Assembly: GCF_009856365.1 (NCBI RefSeq)
Contig: NZ_WMEX01000004.1
Coordinates: forward strand, 186,001 to 250,000
DNA length: 64,000 nucleotides
Source: Vreelandella halophila
GTDB lineage: Bacteria; Pseudomonadota; Gammaproteobacteria; Pseudomonadales; Oleiphilaceae
Direction of reading: 5' to 3'
Under the pieces are notes generated by a model, which saw only the letters and a program-made list of their open reading frames with translations, was not told the DNA's origin and did not search any database. Made by a program: the position numbers and the translations under genes. Positions 25,150 through 34,771 of this stretch are shown here, piece by piece (the stretch's first letter is position 1; each line of letters opens with the position of its first letter).

Positions 25150-26193
25150 GTGAGCCGTTTCCGTCTTGCCGCTGAATGGGCGAAGCAGGGCTCTGTCCTG
25201 ATGGCATGGCCCCAGCCCGATTCCGACTGGGCCGCGCTGGCCGATCGCGCCGAGCCCACATTCACCGCCATAGCCCGGGCGATACTGGCCGAGCAGGATC
25301 TTACCCTGTGCGTCAGCAGTGAGCGCCAGGCCGTTGATCTTGAACGGCTTCTTGTTTGCGAATATGACCTGGGCCGGCTACATACCGTGGTCGTGCCCAC
25401 GAACGACACCTGGGCCCGCGACTTCGGTCCCCTGGCGCTCAGCAATGGCGCCGAGTGGCGACTTCTGGACGCCACCTTCAATGGCTGGGGCAACAAGTTC
25501 CCCGCTGATCGGGACAACGCGGTCAACCGCGCCCTGCACGCCCAGGGCGCACTCGGCAGTCTGCCCCTGGAGAGCGATCCACTGGTGGTGGAAGGCGGCG
25601 CACTCGAGACCGACGGGGTGGGCACGCTGCTGATCAACCGCCCCTGCGTTCTCAATCCCAACCGCGGCAACCCGGAACCGGCCGCCGAGCGGATGACGCA
25701 ATGGTTCCATGAACGGCTGGGCGCGGAGCGCATCCTGTGGCTCGATCACGGCCACCTTGAAGGCGACGATACCGATGGCCACATTGACACACTGGCCCGC
25801 TTCGCCGGGCCGGGGCACATTGTCTACCAGGGCTGCGATACCCCCGGGGACAGCCACTACACGGAACTCCAGGCAATGGCCCGGGAACTGGCGGCGCACA
25901 CCGATGGCAACGGCCAGCCTTACCGCCTGACGGCCCTGCCCTGGCCGGATCCGGTCCACGACGAAGAGGGCAACCGGCTGCCGGCCACCTACGCGAACTT
26001 CCTGATTACCAACCATTCCGTGCTCGTGCCATGCTACGGCGTCGCCCAGGATGACGAGGCCTGCCGGGTGATTGCAGGCTGTTTCCCGCAGCGCCGGGTC
26101 CAAGGCATCCAGTGCCGGCCCCTCATCCACCAGGGCGGAAGCCTTCACTGCCTGACCATGCAGCTGCCACCAGGAGCCGTGCCCGATGGCTGA
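25150..26193 (+). CDS. aguA: Agmatine deiminase
   Basis: 347-residue guanidino-modifying enzyme (PPC-PAD family) that hydrolyses agmatine to N-carbamoylputrescine and ammonia. Core motifs are MAWPQPDSDW, NDTWARDFGPL, EGDDTDGHIDTLARF and the catalytic Cys334 in QGGSLHCLTMQLP. The start is GTG at 25150, with GGAGG (25134–25138) 11 bases upstream. An in-frame ATG at 24937 is rejected because it lies inside the preceding gene and adds a non-family N terminus. The end overlaps aguB by 8 bases; together the two make putrescine from agmatine. Confidence 0.93.
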   Translation: MSRFRLAAEWAKQGSVLMAWPQPDSDWAALADRAEPTFTAIARAILAEQDLTLCVSSERQAVDLERLLVCEYDLGRLHTVVVPTNDTWARDFGPLALSNGAEWRLLDATFNGWGNKFPADRDNAVNRALHAQGALGSLPLESDPLVVEGGALETDGVGTLLINRPCVLNPNRGNPEPAAERMTQWFHERLGAERILWLDHGHLEGDDTDGHIDTLARFAGPGHIVYQGCDTPGDSHYTELQAMARELAAHTDGNGQPYRLTALPWPDPVHDEEGNRLPATYANFLITNHSVLVPCYGVAQDDEACRVIAGCFPQRRVQGIQCRPLIHQGGSLHCLTMQLPPGAVPDG

Positions 26194-27088
26194 TCAACAC
26201 GCCTTCACCGCCGCCGCCATACAGCAGAGCTGCGGCGCGGACCGCGAAGCCAACCTGGCCCATTCCGCAGGCCTGATCGAAAGCGCCGCCGACCAGGGCG
26301 CTCAGCTGGTGGTGCTGCAGGAACTCCACACCGGCCCCTACTTCTGCCAGGAAGAGGCCACGGACGTCTTCGACCGGGCCGAAACCATTCCCGGCCCCAC
26401 CACCCGTTTCCTGGGCGAGCTGGCCGCGGAGCTGGGTGTGGTCATCGTGGGCTCCGTCTTCGAGAAGCGCATGGCGGGGGTTCACCACAATACGGCGGTA
26501 GTGCTGGACAGCGACGGCAGCCTGGCCGGCCGTTACCGCAAGATGCACATCCCTGACGATCCCGGATTCTACGAGAAATTCTATTTCACGCCGGGCGACG
26601 CTTCCGCGGATGCCTTCCGGCCCATCCAGACCTCACTGGGGCGGCTCGGCGTTCTCGTGTGCTGGGATCAGTGGTACCCGGAGGCCGCCCGGCTCATGGC
26701 CCTGGCCGGCGCCGAAGTGCTCATCTACCCCACTGCCATTGGATGGGACCCGGCAGACGACGCCGACGAACAGGCTCGCCAGCTGGATGCCTGGATCACC
26801 GTCCAGCGCGGTCACGCCATTGCCAACAACCTGCCCGTCATCGCGCCCAACCGGCACGGTTTCGAGGAGGCGCCGGACGGCTCCGGCAACGGCATCCAGT
26901 TCTGGGGCAACAGCTTCATCTGCGGTGGCCAGGGCGAACTCCTGGCCCGCAGCAGTGCCGAGGGTGATGACATCCTTCTGGCCACCATCGACCCTGATCG
27001 GACCGATACCCTGCGGCGTATCTGGCCCTACCTGCGGGATCGCCGCGTGGACGCTTACGATCACCTGACCCGACGCGTGAGGGACTGA
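26186..27088 (+). CDS. aguB: N-carbamoylputrescine amidase
   Basis: 300-residue nitrilase-superfamily amidase that hydrolyses N-carbamoylputrescine to putrescine, CO2 and ammonia. The Glu–Lys–Cys triad is visible: ELHTGPYFC near residue 46 for the glutamate, YRKMHIPDDPGFYEKFYF for the lysine, and Cys159 in LVCWDQWYPEAARL. AIGWDPADDADEQ and HGFEEAPDGSGNGIQFWGNSF are typical of AguB. Translation is coupled to aguA by an 8-base overlap, and the stop shares one base with the next start (moxR). Confidence 0.95.
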   Translation: MADQHAFTAAAIQQSCGADREANLAHSAGLIESAADQGAQLVVLQELHTGPYFCQEEATDVFDRAETIPGPTTRFLGELAAELGVVIVGSVFEKRMAGVHHNTAVVLDSDGSLAGRYRKMHIPDDPGFYEKFYFTPGDASADAFRPIQTSLGRLGVLVCWDQWYPEAARLMALAGAEVLIYPTAIGWDPADDADEQARQLDAWITVQRGHAIANNLPVIAPNRHGFEEAPDGSGNGIQFWGNSFICGGQGELLARSSAEGDDILLATIDPDRTDTLRRIWPYLRDRRVDAYDHLTRRVRD

Positions 27089-28005
27089 TGAAGAATGCCG
27101 ACCTGCTCCAGCAGACCACCGACCAGCTCAACCGGGTCCTGTTGGGCAAGCGTGACCAGGTGCGCCTTGCGCTGTGCTGTGTGCTCGCCGGAGGGCACCT
27201 GCTGATCGAGGACATTCCGGGCATGGGCAAGACCACCCTGTCCCACGCGCTCTCCGGCACCCTGGGGCTCAGCTACAACCGCATCCAGTTCACCAGCGAC
27301 CTGATGCCGGCGGACCTGCTGGGGTTCTCCATGTACGACAAGGAAGCCGGCGACCTGGTATTCCACCCCGGCCCGATCTTCGCCCAGGTGATCCTGGCGG
27401 ACGAGATCAACCGTGCCTCGCCCCGCACCCAGAGCGCCCTGCTGGAGGCCATGGAGGAACGCCAGGTCTCCATTGAAGGGGAAACCCGTTCCCTGGAAGA
27501 GCCCTTCTTCGTCATCGCCACCCAGAACCCTCTGGATCAGCGCGGCACCTTTCCCCTGCCGGAAAGCCAGCTGGACCGTTTCCTGATGCGCCTGACCCTG
27601 GGCTACCCGGACGAACGCGCCGAGCGTGAGCTTCTCATGGGTCGGGATCGGCGCCACATGACCGCGGAGCTGACACCACTGCTGTCACCGGAATCCCTCC
27701 AGCGGATGCAGGCGCTACTGCCCGAGATCAGCGTCTCCGACGCCCTTCTGGATTACATCCAGCGCATCCTCGCCTACAGCCGGGACATCCCCGGCGTTCT
27801 TTACGGGCTTTCCCCCAGGGCGGGTCTGGGCCTGCTGCGGGCCGCCCGCGCCTGGGCGCTTCTGGAGGGCCGTGGTCATGTGCTGCCCGACGACGTCCAG
27901 GCGGTCCTGCCCAGTGTGGTTGAACACCGCCTGGTGGATGACCACCACAACCGCCAGGAGATGCTCTCCCAGCGGATCCTGCGTGACGTGCCCGTGATCG
28001 TGTAG
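27088..28005 (+). CDS. MoxR-family AAA+ ATPase (orphan)
   Basis: 305-residue MoxR ATPase. Walker A reads EDIPGMGKTTL, Walker B ILADEINRASPRTQSALLEAMEE, sensor ATQNPLDQRGTFPLPESQLDRF. MoxR proteins usually act as chaperones with DUF58/VWA partner proteins encoded right after them. Here the next gene is trxB, so no partner is present, and the gene is fused by one overlapping base (TGATG) to aguB. The arrangement suggests co-expression with polyamine synthesis, but no functional link is proven. Confidence 0.9.
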   Translation: MKNADLLQQTTDQLNRVLLGKRDQVRLALCCVLAGGHLLIEDIPGMGKTTLSHALSGTLGLSYNRIQFTSDLMPADLLGFSMYDKEAGDLVFHPGPIFAQVILADEINRASPRTQSALLEAMEERQVSIEGETRSLEEPFFVIATQNPLDQRGTFPLPESQLDRFLMRLTLGYPDERAERELLMGRDRRHMTAELTPLLSPESLQRMQALLPEISVSDALLDYIQRILAYSRDIPGVLYGLSPRAGLGLLRAARAWALLEGRGHVLPDDVQAVLPSVVEHRLVDDHHNRQEMLSQRILRDVPVIV

Positions 28006-28065
28006 CGCCCGCCCCTGCGCCGGCGTTACCATGACTACCATTGATTGACACCGTTTTCCCGATAG

Positions 28066-29019
<954 letters not shown>

Positions 29020-29028
29020 TCCCTGCTC

Positions 29029-29742
29029 ATGTCCGCGCTCCCCTGGCTGGACACACGCTCCCACTGGTTCCCGGATCCGGAAAGCGCTCTGGATGAACCG
29101 GACGGGCTTCTGGCCATCGGGGGCGATCTGCACCCCGATCGCCTTCTGAACGCCTACAGCCAGGGGATCTTCCCCTGGTTCTCCGACGACCAGCCCATTC
29201 TCTGGTGGTCTCCCAACCCGCGCTGTGTCCTCTTTCCGCCACACGTACACATCGCCCGCAGCCTGCGCCGCCGGCTCAACCGGGATGAACTGCGCATCAC
29301 GGTGGACTGCGCCTTCGAGGACGTCATCCGTGACTGCGGCCGACTGCGCGAGGAAGGCACCTGGATCACCGGCGACATGGAAGCGGCCTACTGCCACCTC
29401 CATGAACTCGGCCATGCCCATTCCTTTGAGGCCTGGAACGCCGACGGCCAGCTTGTGGGCGGCCTCTACGGTGTTGCCGTCGGCCGCTGCTTCTTCGGGG
29501 AATCCATGTTCAGCCGGCAGCGTGATGCCTCCAAGATCGTGTTCGTGCACGTGGCCCGTCAGCTTGAACGCTGGGGCTATGCTCTGCTGGACTGTCAGGT
29601 GGAAAACAGCCACCTGTTGAGTCTGGGCGCCGAACGGATTTCACGCCGGCGCTTTTTGACTATACTCAGAGAGAATGTGGATCATCCCGCCGGACACGAC
29701 TGGCGGATGGACTGGTTCTGGGGCCGGGAGTCCGATACATGA
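29029..29742 (+). CDS. aat: Leucyl/phenylalanyl-tRNA–protein transferase
   Basis: 237-residue GNAT-fold enzyme that adds Leu or Phe to N-terminal Arg/Lys of proteins, making them ClpS/ClpAP substrates. Family stretches are PDPESALDEPDGLLAIGGDL, AYSQGIFPWFSDDQPILWWSP, SFEAWNADGQLVGGLYGVAVG and FFGESMFSRQRDASKIVFVHVA. The start is 10 bases after the trxB stop, and the end overlaps bpt by 4 bases (ATGA). Confidence 0.96.
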   Translation: MSALPWLDTRSHWFPDPESALDEPDGLLAIGGDLHPDRLLNAYSQGIFPWFSDDQPILWWSPNPRCVLFPPHVHIARSLRRRLNRDELRITVDCAFEDVIRDCGRLREEGTWITGDMEAAYCHLHELGHAHSFEAWNADGQLVGGLYGVAVGRCFFGESMFSRQRDASKIVFVHVARQLERWGYALLDCQVENSHLLSLGAERISRRRFLTILRENVDHPAGHDWRMDWFWGRESDT

Positions 29743-30479
29743 GCAGTCTCAAGACGCTGATCTTCTTCGCTACCCCCGAGCATCCGTGCAGCTACCTGAC
29801 CGACCGTCAGGCAACGACCATGTTCGTCGATCCCCGGGCCCAGGTGGACCGCAACCTCTATACCCAGCTCACGGAACTGGGCTTCCGGCGCAGCGGCTCG
29901 CATTATTACCGCCCGCACTGCCGTGGCTGTAACGCCTGCATTCCGGTGCGGATTCCGGTCGAACGCTTCCAGCCGGATCGCTCCCAGCGCCGTGTGCGGC
30001 GCGACAACCGCGACCTGACCCTGATCCAGACGCCGGTGCGCTTCGACGAGGAAATCTACGACCTCTACGAGCGCTACGTTATTGAGCGCCACCACGACGG
30101 CGACATGTACCCACCCAGCCGGGAACAGTTCACCTCCTTCCTCATCGAAGGCAGCATCGACGGCTTCTTCCTGGAGATGCGGCGCGAGGGGCGGCTGATC
30201 GCGGTCGCCGTGGTGGACGTGCTCGATACCGGCCTGTCGGCCATCTACACCTTCTTCGAGCCCGGCGAGGAAAAGCGCAGCCTGGGCACCTTCGCCATTC
30301 TGTGGCAGGTCCAGGAGGCCCACAGGCGCGGCCTGCCGCACCTGTATCTGGGGTACTGGATCCGCCAGTGCCGCAAGATGAACTATAAGACCCGCTTCCG
30401 CCCGCTGGAGCAGCTGATGAATGGACGCTGGACCGAGCTGGTCACCAGCGACGGTATGCTGCACAATTCGCCCGCCTGA
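29739..30479 (+). CDS. bpt: Aspartate/glutamate leucyltransferase
   Basis: 246-residue bacterial homologue of arginyl-tRNA transferase (Ate/Bpt) that attaches Leu to N-terminal Asp or Glu, a second entry to the N-degron pathway. Typical stretches are CSYLTDRQATTMFVDP, HYYRPHCRGCNACIPVRIPV with the CxxC pair, and HLYLGYWIRQCRKMNYKTRF. It is translationally coupled to aat. With ClpS and ClpA encoded 3 kb away, a full N-end-rule set is present. Older annotations call it arginyltransferase. Confidence 0.95.
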   Translation: MSSLKTLIFFATPEHPCSYLTDRQATTMFVDPRAQVDRNLYTQLTELGFRRSGSHYYRPHCRGCNACIPVRIPVERFQPDRSQRRVRRDNRDLTLIQTPVRFDEEIYDLYERYVIERHHDGDMYPPSREQFTSFLIEGSIDGFFLEMRREGRLIAVAVVDVLDTGLSAIYTFFEPGEEKRSLGTFAILWQVQEAHRRGLPHLYLGYWIRQCRKMNYKTRFRPLEQLMNGRWTELVTSDGMLHNSPA

Positions 30480-30480
30480 T

Positions 30481-30509
30481 TTGGCAATGAACGCAAATTA
30501 AGGCAGAAT
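30481..30509 (+). promoter_or_regulatory. Candidate sigma-70 promoter of infA
   Basis: TTGGCA (30481–30486), 17-base spacer, CAGAAT (30504–30509). Five of six and four of six bases match consensus, with ideal spacing. The leader of about 85 bases before infA is otherwise unexplained. Confidence 0.5.
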
Positions 30510-30599
30510 TGCGCCACTCTGCCCCGGCATACGCCGTGTTCTGTTCAATCCCTGCCGGGCGCATACCAGCGTTTCATCAAAGTACGGAGTAGCAACTGA

Positions 30600-30818
30600 A
30601 TGGCAAAGTCCGATGCCGTTGAAATGGAAGGCGTGATCGTCGATACCCTTCCCAACACCATGTTCCGTGTGGAGCTGGAGAACGGGCACACCGTTACCGC
30701 TCACATCTCGGGCAAGATGCGCAAGAACTACATCCGCATCCTGACTGGCGACAAGGTCAAGGTGGAGCTCACGCCCTATGACCTGAGCAAGGGCCGGATC
30801 ACCTACCGCTACCGTTAA
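30600..30818 (+). CDS. infA: Translation initiation factor IF-1
   Basis: 72-residue OB-fold protein that binds the ribosomal A site during initiation. The sequence is almost the family standard: [19 protein letters not shown], then [19 protein letters not shown], and the end [16 protein letters not shown] lies 10 bases before the ATG. It stands alone between bpt and the convergent clpA and has its own promoter and terminator. Confidence 0.98.
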   Translation: MAKSDAVEMEGVIVDTLPNTMFRVELENGHTVTAHISGKMRKNYIRILTGDKVKVELTPYDLSKGRITYRYR

Positions 30819-30832
30819 CGGCTCCTTCCATT

Positions 30833-30869
30833 AAAAAACCCCGGGATCCGAATGGATGCCGGGGTTTTT
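30833..30869. terminator. Bidirectional terminator between infA and clpA
   Basis: AAAAAACCCCGG (30833–30844) pairs with CCGGGGTTTTT (30859–30869). The A-run on one side and the T-run on the other make it work in both directions, ending infA on the plus strand and clpA on the minus strand. Confidence 0.93.
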
Positions 30870-30885
30870 CTGTTACGGGTCAACT

Positions 30886-33171
30886 CTATTCGACGGGTTC
30901 GGCTGGCTCTTCCGTTTCGAACTCGAACGCCAGGTCGTCGTCCTTCACATGGATGGAGACGTCGCCGCCGTTCTTCGACAGCCGCCCGAACAGGATCTCT
31001 TCCGCCAGGCCCTTCTTGATCTTCTCCTGGATCAGGCGGCCCATGGGACGTGCGCCCATGTTCTCGTCGTAGCCGTGCTGGGCCAGCCAGAGCTTGGCCT
31101 CGTCGTCCACGTGCAGCACCACCTGTTTCTCGTCCAGCTGGGCCTGGAGCTCCGTAAGGAACTTGTCGACCACGTGCGAGATGATTTCCGGACTGAGCGA
31201 ACGGAACTGAATGATCCCATCCAGGCGGTTCCGGAACTCCGGCGTGAAGGTCTTGTTGATGATCTCCATGCCGTCGGTGCTGTGGTCCTGGTTAGCGAAG
31301 CCGATGGAACGCTTGGTCAGCACCTCCGCGCCCGCGTTGGTGGTCATCACCAGGATCACGTGGCGGAAGTCCGCCTTGCGCCCGTTGTTGTCCGTGAGCG
31401 TGCCGTGGTCCATAACCTGCAGCAGCAGGTTGAACACTTCCGGGTGCGCCTTCTCGATCTCATCAAGCAGCAACACACAGTGCGGATGCTTGTTCACGTT
31501 CTCGGTCAGCAGCCCGCCCTGGTCGTAGCCCACGTAGCCCGGCGGTGCCCCGATCAGGCGTGATACCGTGTGGCGCTCCATGTACTCGGACATATCGAAG
31601 CGCACCAGCTCGATCCCCAGCAGGTTCGCCAGCTGGCGAGTAACCTCGGTCTTGCCCACGCCGGTGGGGCCGGCAAACATGAAGGCCCCCTCGGGTTTCT
31701 CCGGCGCTTTGAGCCCGGCCCGTGCCAGCTTGATGGCGGTGGAAAGGGACTCGATGGCCTCATCCTGGCCGAAGACGGTCATTTTCAGGTCACGCTCGAT
31801 GTTGCGCAGCACGTCCTTGTCCGAGGAGGACACATTCTTCGGGGGGATCCGTGCGATCGCCGCCACGATGTCCTCAATGGCCCCTTCGTTGATCACCTTG
31901 CGGCGCTTGGACACGGGCAGCAGTTGCTGCCGCGCCCCGGCCTCGTCAATCACGTCGATGGCCTTGTCCGGCAGGTGACGGTCGGTAATGTACCGGCCCG
32001 CCAGCTCTGCGGCGCTGCGCAGCGCCTTATCGGTGTACTTGAGCTCATGATGCTTCTCGAAGTGGCTCTTGAGCCCCTTGAGGATCCGGTAGGTGTCCTC
32101 AACGCTCGGCTCGTTCACATCAATCTTCTGGAAGCGCCGCGCCAGGGCACTGTCCTTCTCGAAGATCCCGCGGAACTCGGAGAAGGTGGTTGAGCCGATG
32201 CAGCGTATCTCGCCGGAGCCCAGCATGGGCTTGAGCAGGTTCGAAGCGTCCATGACACCACCCGAAGCCGAGCCGGCACCGATGATGGTGTGGATCTCGT
32301 CAATGAACAGGATGGCGTGCTCGCGCTTCTTCAGTTCCGCCAGCAGCGCCTTGAGCCGCTTCTCGAAATCACCCCGGTACTTGGTGCCGGCCAGCAGCGC
32401 GCCCAGATCCAGCGAGAACACTTCCGCATTCTTGATGACATCCGGCACATCACCATCCACGATCTTCTTGGCAAGCCCCTCGGCAATGGCGGTCTTGCCC
32501 ACGCCGGCCTCACCCACCAGCAGCGGGTTGTTCTTGCGCCGGCGGACCAGGATCTGGATGGTGCGCTCCACCTCATGCTCGCGCCCGATCAGCGGGTCGA
32601 TGTGACCCTGGGTGGCACGCTCATTGAGGTTCTGGGCATAGGCTTCCAACGGATTGGAGCTCGTGCCTTCCTCCGCGCTCTCTTCCTGCTGCATCGATTC
32701 CGACTCCGAGCCGCCTTCTTTCTCATCCGGGCCTGACACCTTGGAGATGCCGTGGGAGATGAAGTTCACAACGTCGATGCGCGCGATGTTCTGTTTCTTG
32801 AGCACGAACACCGCCTGGCTCTCCTGTTCGCTGAAGATGGCCACCAGCACGTTGGCGCCGGTCACCTCCTTCTTGCCGGAGGACTGCACATGGAAAACGG
32901 CGCGCTGCAGCACACGCTGGAACCCGAGCGTCGGCTGGGTCTCGCGCTCACTGTCATTGGAGGGAATCAGCGGCGTCGTGGAATCCACGAAGTCGTTGAG
33001 CTCCTCGCGCAGTCGCGGCAGGTCGGCCCCGCAGGCTTTAAGCACGCGTACGGCGGATTCGTTGTCGAGCAGTGCCAGCAGCAGATGCTCCACCGTCATG
33101 AACTCATGACGCTTGTCCCGCGCGTTACGGAATGCCTCGTTGAGGGTCAGTTCGAGGTCTTTACTGAGCAT
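30886..33171 (-). CDS. clpA: ATP-dependent Clp protease ATP-binding subunit ClpA
   Basis: 761-residue Hsp100 unfoldase that feeds substrates to ClpP. It has an N-terminal Clp_N double repeat ([16 protein letters not shown]). AAA-1 has Walker [18 protein letters not shown]-2 has [14 protein letters not shown], and [19 protein letters not shown] is typical. It partners with ClpS, encoded 15 bases upstream, for N-degron degradation, and the gene ends before the bidirectional terminator. The acidic linker around residue 160 ([21 protein letters not shown]) is longer than in E. coli ClpA. Confidence 0.97.
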   Translation of the reverse strand: MLSKDLELTLNEAFRNARDKRHEFMTVEHLLLALLDNESAVRVLKACGADLPRLREELNDFVDSTTPLIPSNDSERETQPTLGFQRVLQRAVFHVQSSGKKEVTGANVLVAIFSEQESQAVFVLKKQNIARIDVVNFISHGISKVSGPDEKEGGSESESMQQEESAEEGTSSNPLEAYAQNLNERATQGHIDPLIGREHEVERTIQILVRRRKNNPLLVGEAGVGKTAIAEGLAKKIVDGDVPDVIKNAEVFSLDLGALLAGTKYRGDFEKRLKALLAELKKREHAILFIDEIHTIIGAGSASGGVMDASNLLKPMLGSGEIRCIGSTTFSEFRGIFEKDSALARRFQKIDVNEPSVEDTYRILKGLKSHFEKHHELKYTDKALRSAAELAGRYITDRHLPDKAIDVIDEAGARQQLLPVSKRRKVINEGAIEDIVAAIARIPPKNVSSSDKDVLRNIERDLKMTVFGQDEAIESLSTAIKLARAGLKAPEKPEGAFMFAGPTGVGKTEVTRQLANLLGIELVRFDMSEYMERHTVSRLIGAPPGYVGYDQGGLLTENVNKHPHCVLLLDEIEKAHPEVFNLLLQVMDHGTLTDNNGRKADFRHVILVMTTNAGAEVLTKRSIGFANQDHSTDGMEIINKTFTPEFRNRLDGIIQFRSLSPEIISHVVDKFLTELQAQLDEKQVVLHVDDEAKLWLAQHGYDENMGARPMGRLIQEKIKKGLAEEILFGRLSKNGGDVSIHVKDDDLAFEFETEEPAEPVE

Positions 33172-33185
33172 GGGCCACCCCGGTT

Positions 33186-33563
33186 TCAGTCAGCTCGTTC
33201 AATCTCACACAGCAGCGGATGATCGTGCTCGGAAGCATATTGATTCACCTGGGCCGCTTTCGTTTCCGCTATATCCCGAGTATAGACGCCACAGACCGCT
33301 TTGCCCTGAGTGTGTACCGCCAGCATGATCTGTGTCGCCTTTTCCTCCGGCATGGCGAAGAAGGTCATCAGAACCTCCACGACGAAGTCCATCGGCGTGT
33401 AGTCGTCGTTCATCAGCACCACCCGGTACAGCGAGGGGTGCTTGACCTCGGGTTTTTCCGTTTCAACGGCGGTGCCGTCGTCCTGGCCCGGGTCCTCTTC
33501 TCCACCATCCTGATTCCATACTAGTAGAGCCTGATCCATCTTTACGAACCTGTCTTCAGTCAT
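33186..33563 (-). CDS. clpS: ATP-dependent Clp protease adaptor ClpS
   Basis: Up to 125 residues. The conserved core [26 protein letters not shown], followed by [19 protein letters not shown], is the N-degron receptor that hands substrates to ClpA. An acidic, poorly conserved N-terminal tail comes first. ATG 33563 has no clear SD. An alternative ATG nine codons in (33539) has AGG 9 bases before it and gives a tail more like other ClpS proteins. clpA follows after 15 bases. Confidence 0.95.
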   Translation of the reverse strand: MTEDRFVKMDQALLVWNQDGGEEDPGQDDGTAVETEKPEVKHPSLYRVVLMNDDYTPMDFVVEVLMTFFAMPEEKATQIMLAVHTQGKAVCGVYTRDIAETKAAQVNQYASEHDHPLLCEIERAD

Positions 33564-33614
33564 AATGTGTCGCCATGTACGGATTCCAGGCCATGCTCAC
33601 CATCGCCCGGCTTG

Positions 33615-33623
33615 ATTTTATCA
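33615..33623 (-). promoter_or_regulatory. Candidate extended -10 promoter of clpS–clpA
   Basis: The minus strand reads TGATAAAAT from 33623 to 33615, a TGn extended -10. No convincing -35 is visible, as is common for extended -10 promoters. The predicted start leaves a leader of roughly 45 bases. Confidence 0.4.
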
Positions 33624-33688
33624 CGTTCATCCCGCGCGACACCCGCCCCGGTCACCCGCGACCAGTCCTCAAATCGGTTATACGCCAC

Positions 33689-33713
33689 TTGACTCTGGTG
33701 GATTTTTAGTCAA
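33689..33713. other. Dyad in the clpS–cspD divergent region
   Basis: TTGACT (33689–33694) and AGTCAA (33708–33713) form a perfect 6-base dyad with a 13-base spacer. The surrounding 285-base gap between clpS and the cold-shock gene contains no other gene I can support. It turns AT-rich at 33700–33760, as cold-shock promoter and leader regions do. Role unknown. Confidence 0.3.
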
Positions 33714-33848
33714 CAGTTTCCATAATGATTTTACAAAGCGTTACATTCATTCACCCGCTGTGACCAGGAGCTGTTTCCGGGGGAACCGGCTCCGGACGCC
33801 AACCAGGCAGTCGGCAGGCAGGGATTCTCTGAGAGCAAGGAGGAAGTG

Positions 33849-34166
33849 ATGCATCAGGGCAAGGTCAAGTGGTTCAACAACGCCAAGGGGTACGGCTTCA
33901 TCATCGAGGAGGGAGAAAGCGAGGATCTGTTCGTCCATTTTTCGTCCATCCAGATGGAAGGCTACAAGACGCTCAAGGCGGGCCAGCGTGTTGAATTCGA
34001 GAAACAGCCCAGCGCCAAGGGCATCCACGCGGTCAACATCATCCCCCATGAAGCACCGTCGCGGCGCAGGGAAAGCAGTGAGTCCGCGTCCCAGGAGGAA
34101 AGCAACGCTGGTACCGGCAGCGAGTCGCGTGCCCGACAGCCGGAGTCCCAGCAACAGACAGCCTGA
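33849..34166 (+). CDS. cspD: CspD-like cold-shock domain protein with long tail
   Basis: 105-residue nucleic-acid-binding protein. The cold-shock domain fills residues 1–68: [15 protein letters not shown] (RNP-1), then DLFVHFSS (RNP-2). [18 protein letters not shown] is characteristic of CspD. The remaining 37 residues are a polar Ser/Glu/Gln/Arg tail without defined fold. ATG 33849 lies 5 bases after AAGGAGG and is preferred over the adjacent GTG at 33846. It is divergent from clpS, as in Pseudomonas and E. coli. Confidence 0.9.
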   Translation: MHQGKVKWFNNAKGYGFIIEEGESEDLFVHFSSIQMEGYKTLKAGQRVEFEKQPSAKGIHAVNIIPHEAPSRRRESSESASQEESNAGTGSESRARQPESQQQTA

Positions 34167-34287
34167 ACTCCCCACCCCGGTACCGGGGCATCCATGGTGC
34201 CCCGGCGGGCGCACTGCGTCCGCTCTTCCCTTCCGCCGCCGAGCGTTCTAGAGTCTGCACCCATTATGTCAGACCGGAGTTTGCCCG

Positions 34288-34737
34288 ATGCAGTGGAAGC
34301 CCAATGCCACCGTGGCCGTTGTTGTCCCCGATGCGGATCGGTTCCTGATGGTTGAGGAGCACAGCGAGGGCGCCGTGGTCCTCAACCAGCCTGCGGGCCA
34401 CATCGAGGAAGGCGAATCCATACTGGAAGCCGCACGGCGTGAGGCCCTGGAGGAGACCGGCTATCCGGTAACGCTCACAGCCTTTCTCGGCATCTATGTG
34501 TTCCGTTCGCCCCATAACGGACTCACCTATCACCGCTATGCCTTTATTGGAGAAGCGGGCCCGCGGGAAACCGACGCGCTTGATGATGGCATTATCGCAG
34601 CACACTGGCTTACCCCCGGTGAGCTGGATGCCCGCAGTGATCAGCTGCGCAGCCCTCTGGTCGCCAACTGCATCAGCGACTACCGCAGCGGACGGCGTTT
34701 CCCGCTGGACCTGATCCGGGAGGCCACCCCGCAGTGA
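34288..34737 (+). CDS. NUDIX hydrolase (NudJ-like)
   Basis: 149-residue NUDIX protein. The box [24 protein letters not shown] fits G-x5-E-x7-REU-x-EE-x-GU exactly. The N terminus [25 protein letters not shown] and the QPAGHIE context resemble NudJ, which hydrolyses HMP-PP and nucleoside diphosphates. The real substrate is unknown. GGAG lies 9 bases before the ATG. The gene precedes mnmA, as it does in Pseudomonas and E. coli. In Pseudomonas, as I recall it, icd and idh lie between cspD and this gene; they are absent here. Confidence 0.92.
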   Translation: MQWKPNATVAVVVPDADRFLMVEEHSEGAVVLNQPAGHIEEGESILEAARREALEETGYPVTLTAFLGIYVFRSPHNGLTYHRYAFIGEAGPRETDALDDGIIAAHWLTPGELDARSDQLRSPLVANCISDYRSGRRFPLDLIREATPQ

Positions 34738-34756
34738 CGCACCCGCGCCAATCCCC

Positions 34757-34762
34757 TACAAT
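34757..34762 (+). promoter_or_regulatory. -10 element close to mnmA start; possible leaderless mRNA
   Basis: TACAAT lies only 9 bases before the mnmA ATG (34772). Usual initiation 6–8 bases after the -10 would leave a leader of two to four bases. No SD sequence precedes the ATG (GGCGCCCT). The -35 is poor. Confidence 0.4.
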
Positions 34763-34771
34763 AGGCGCCCT

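Noticed and set aside
34170-34200. GC-rich palindrome (CCCCGGTACCGGGG) after the cold-shock gene as terminator
   Set aside because: No T-run follows, so it does not qualify as a Rho-independent terminator.
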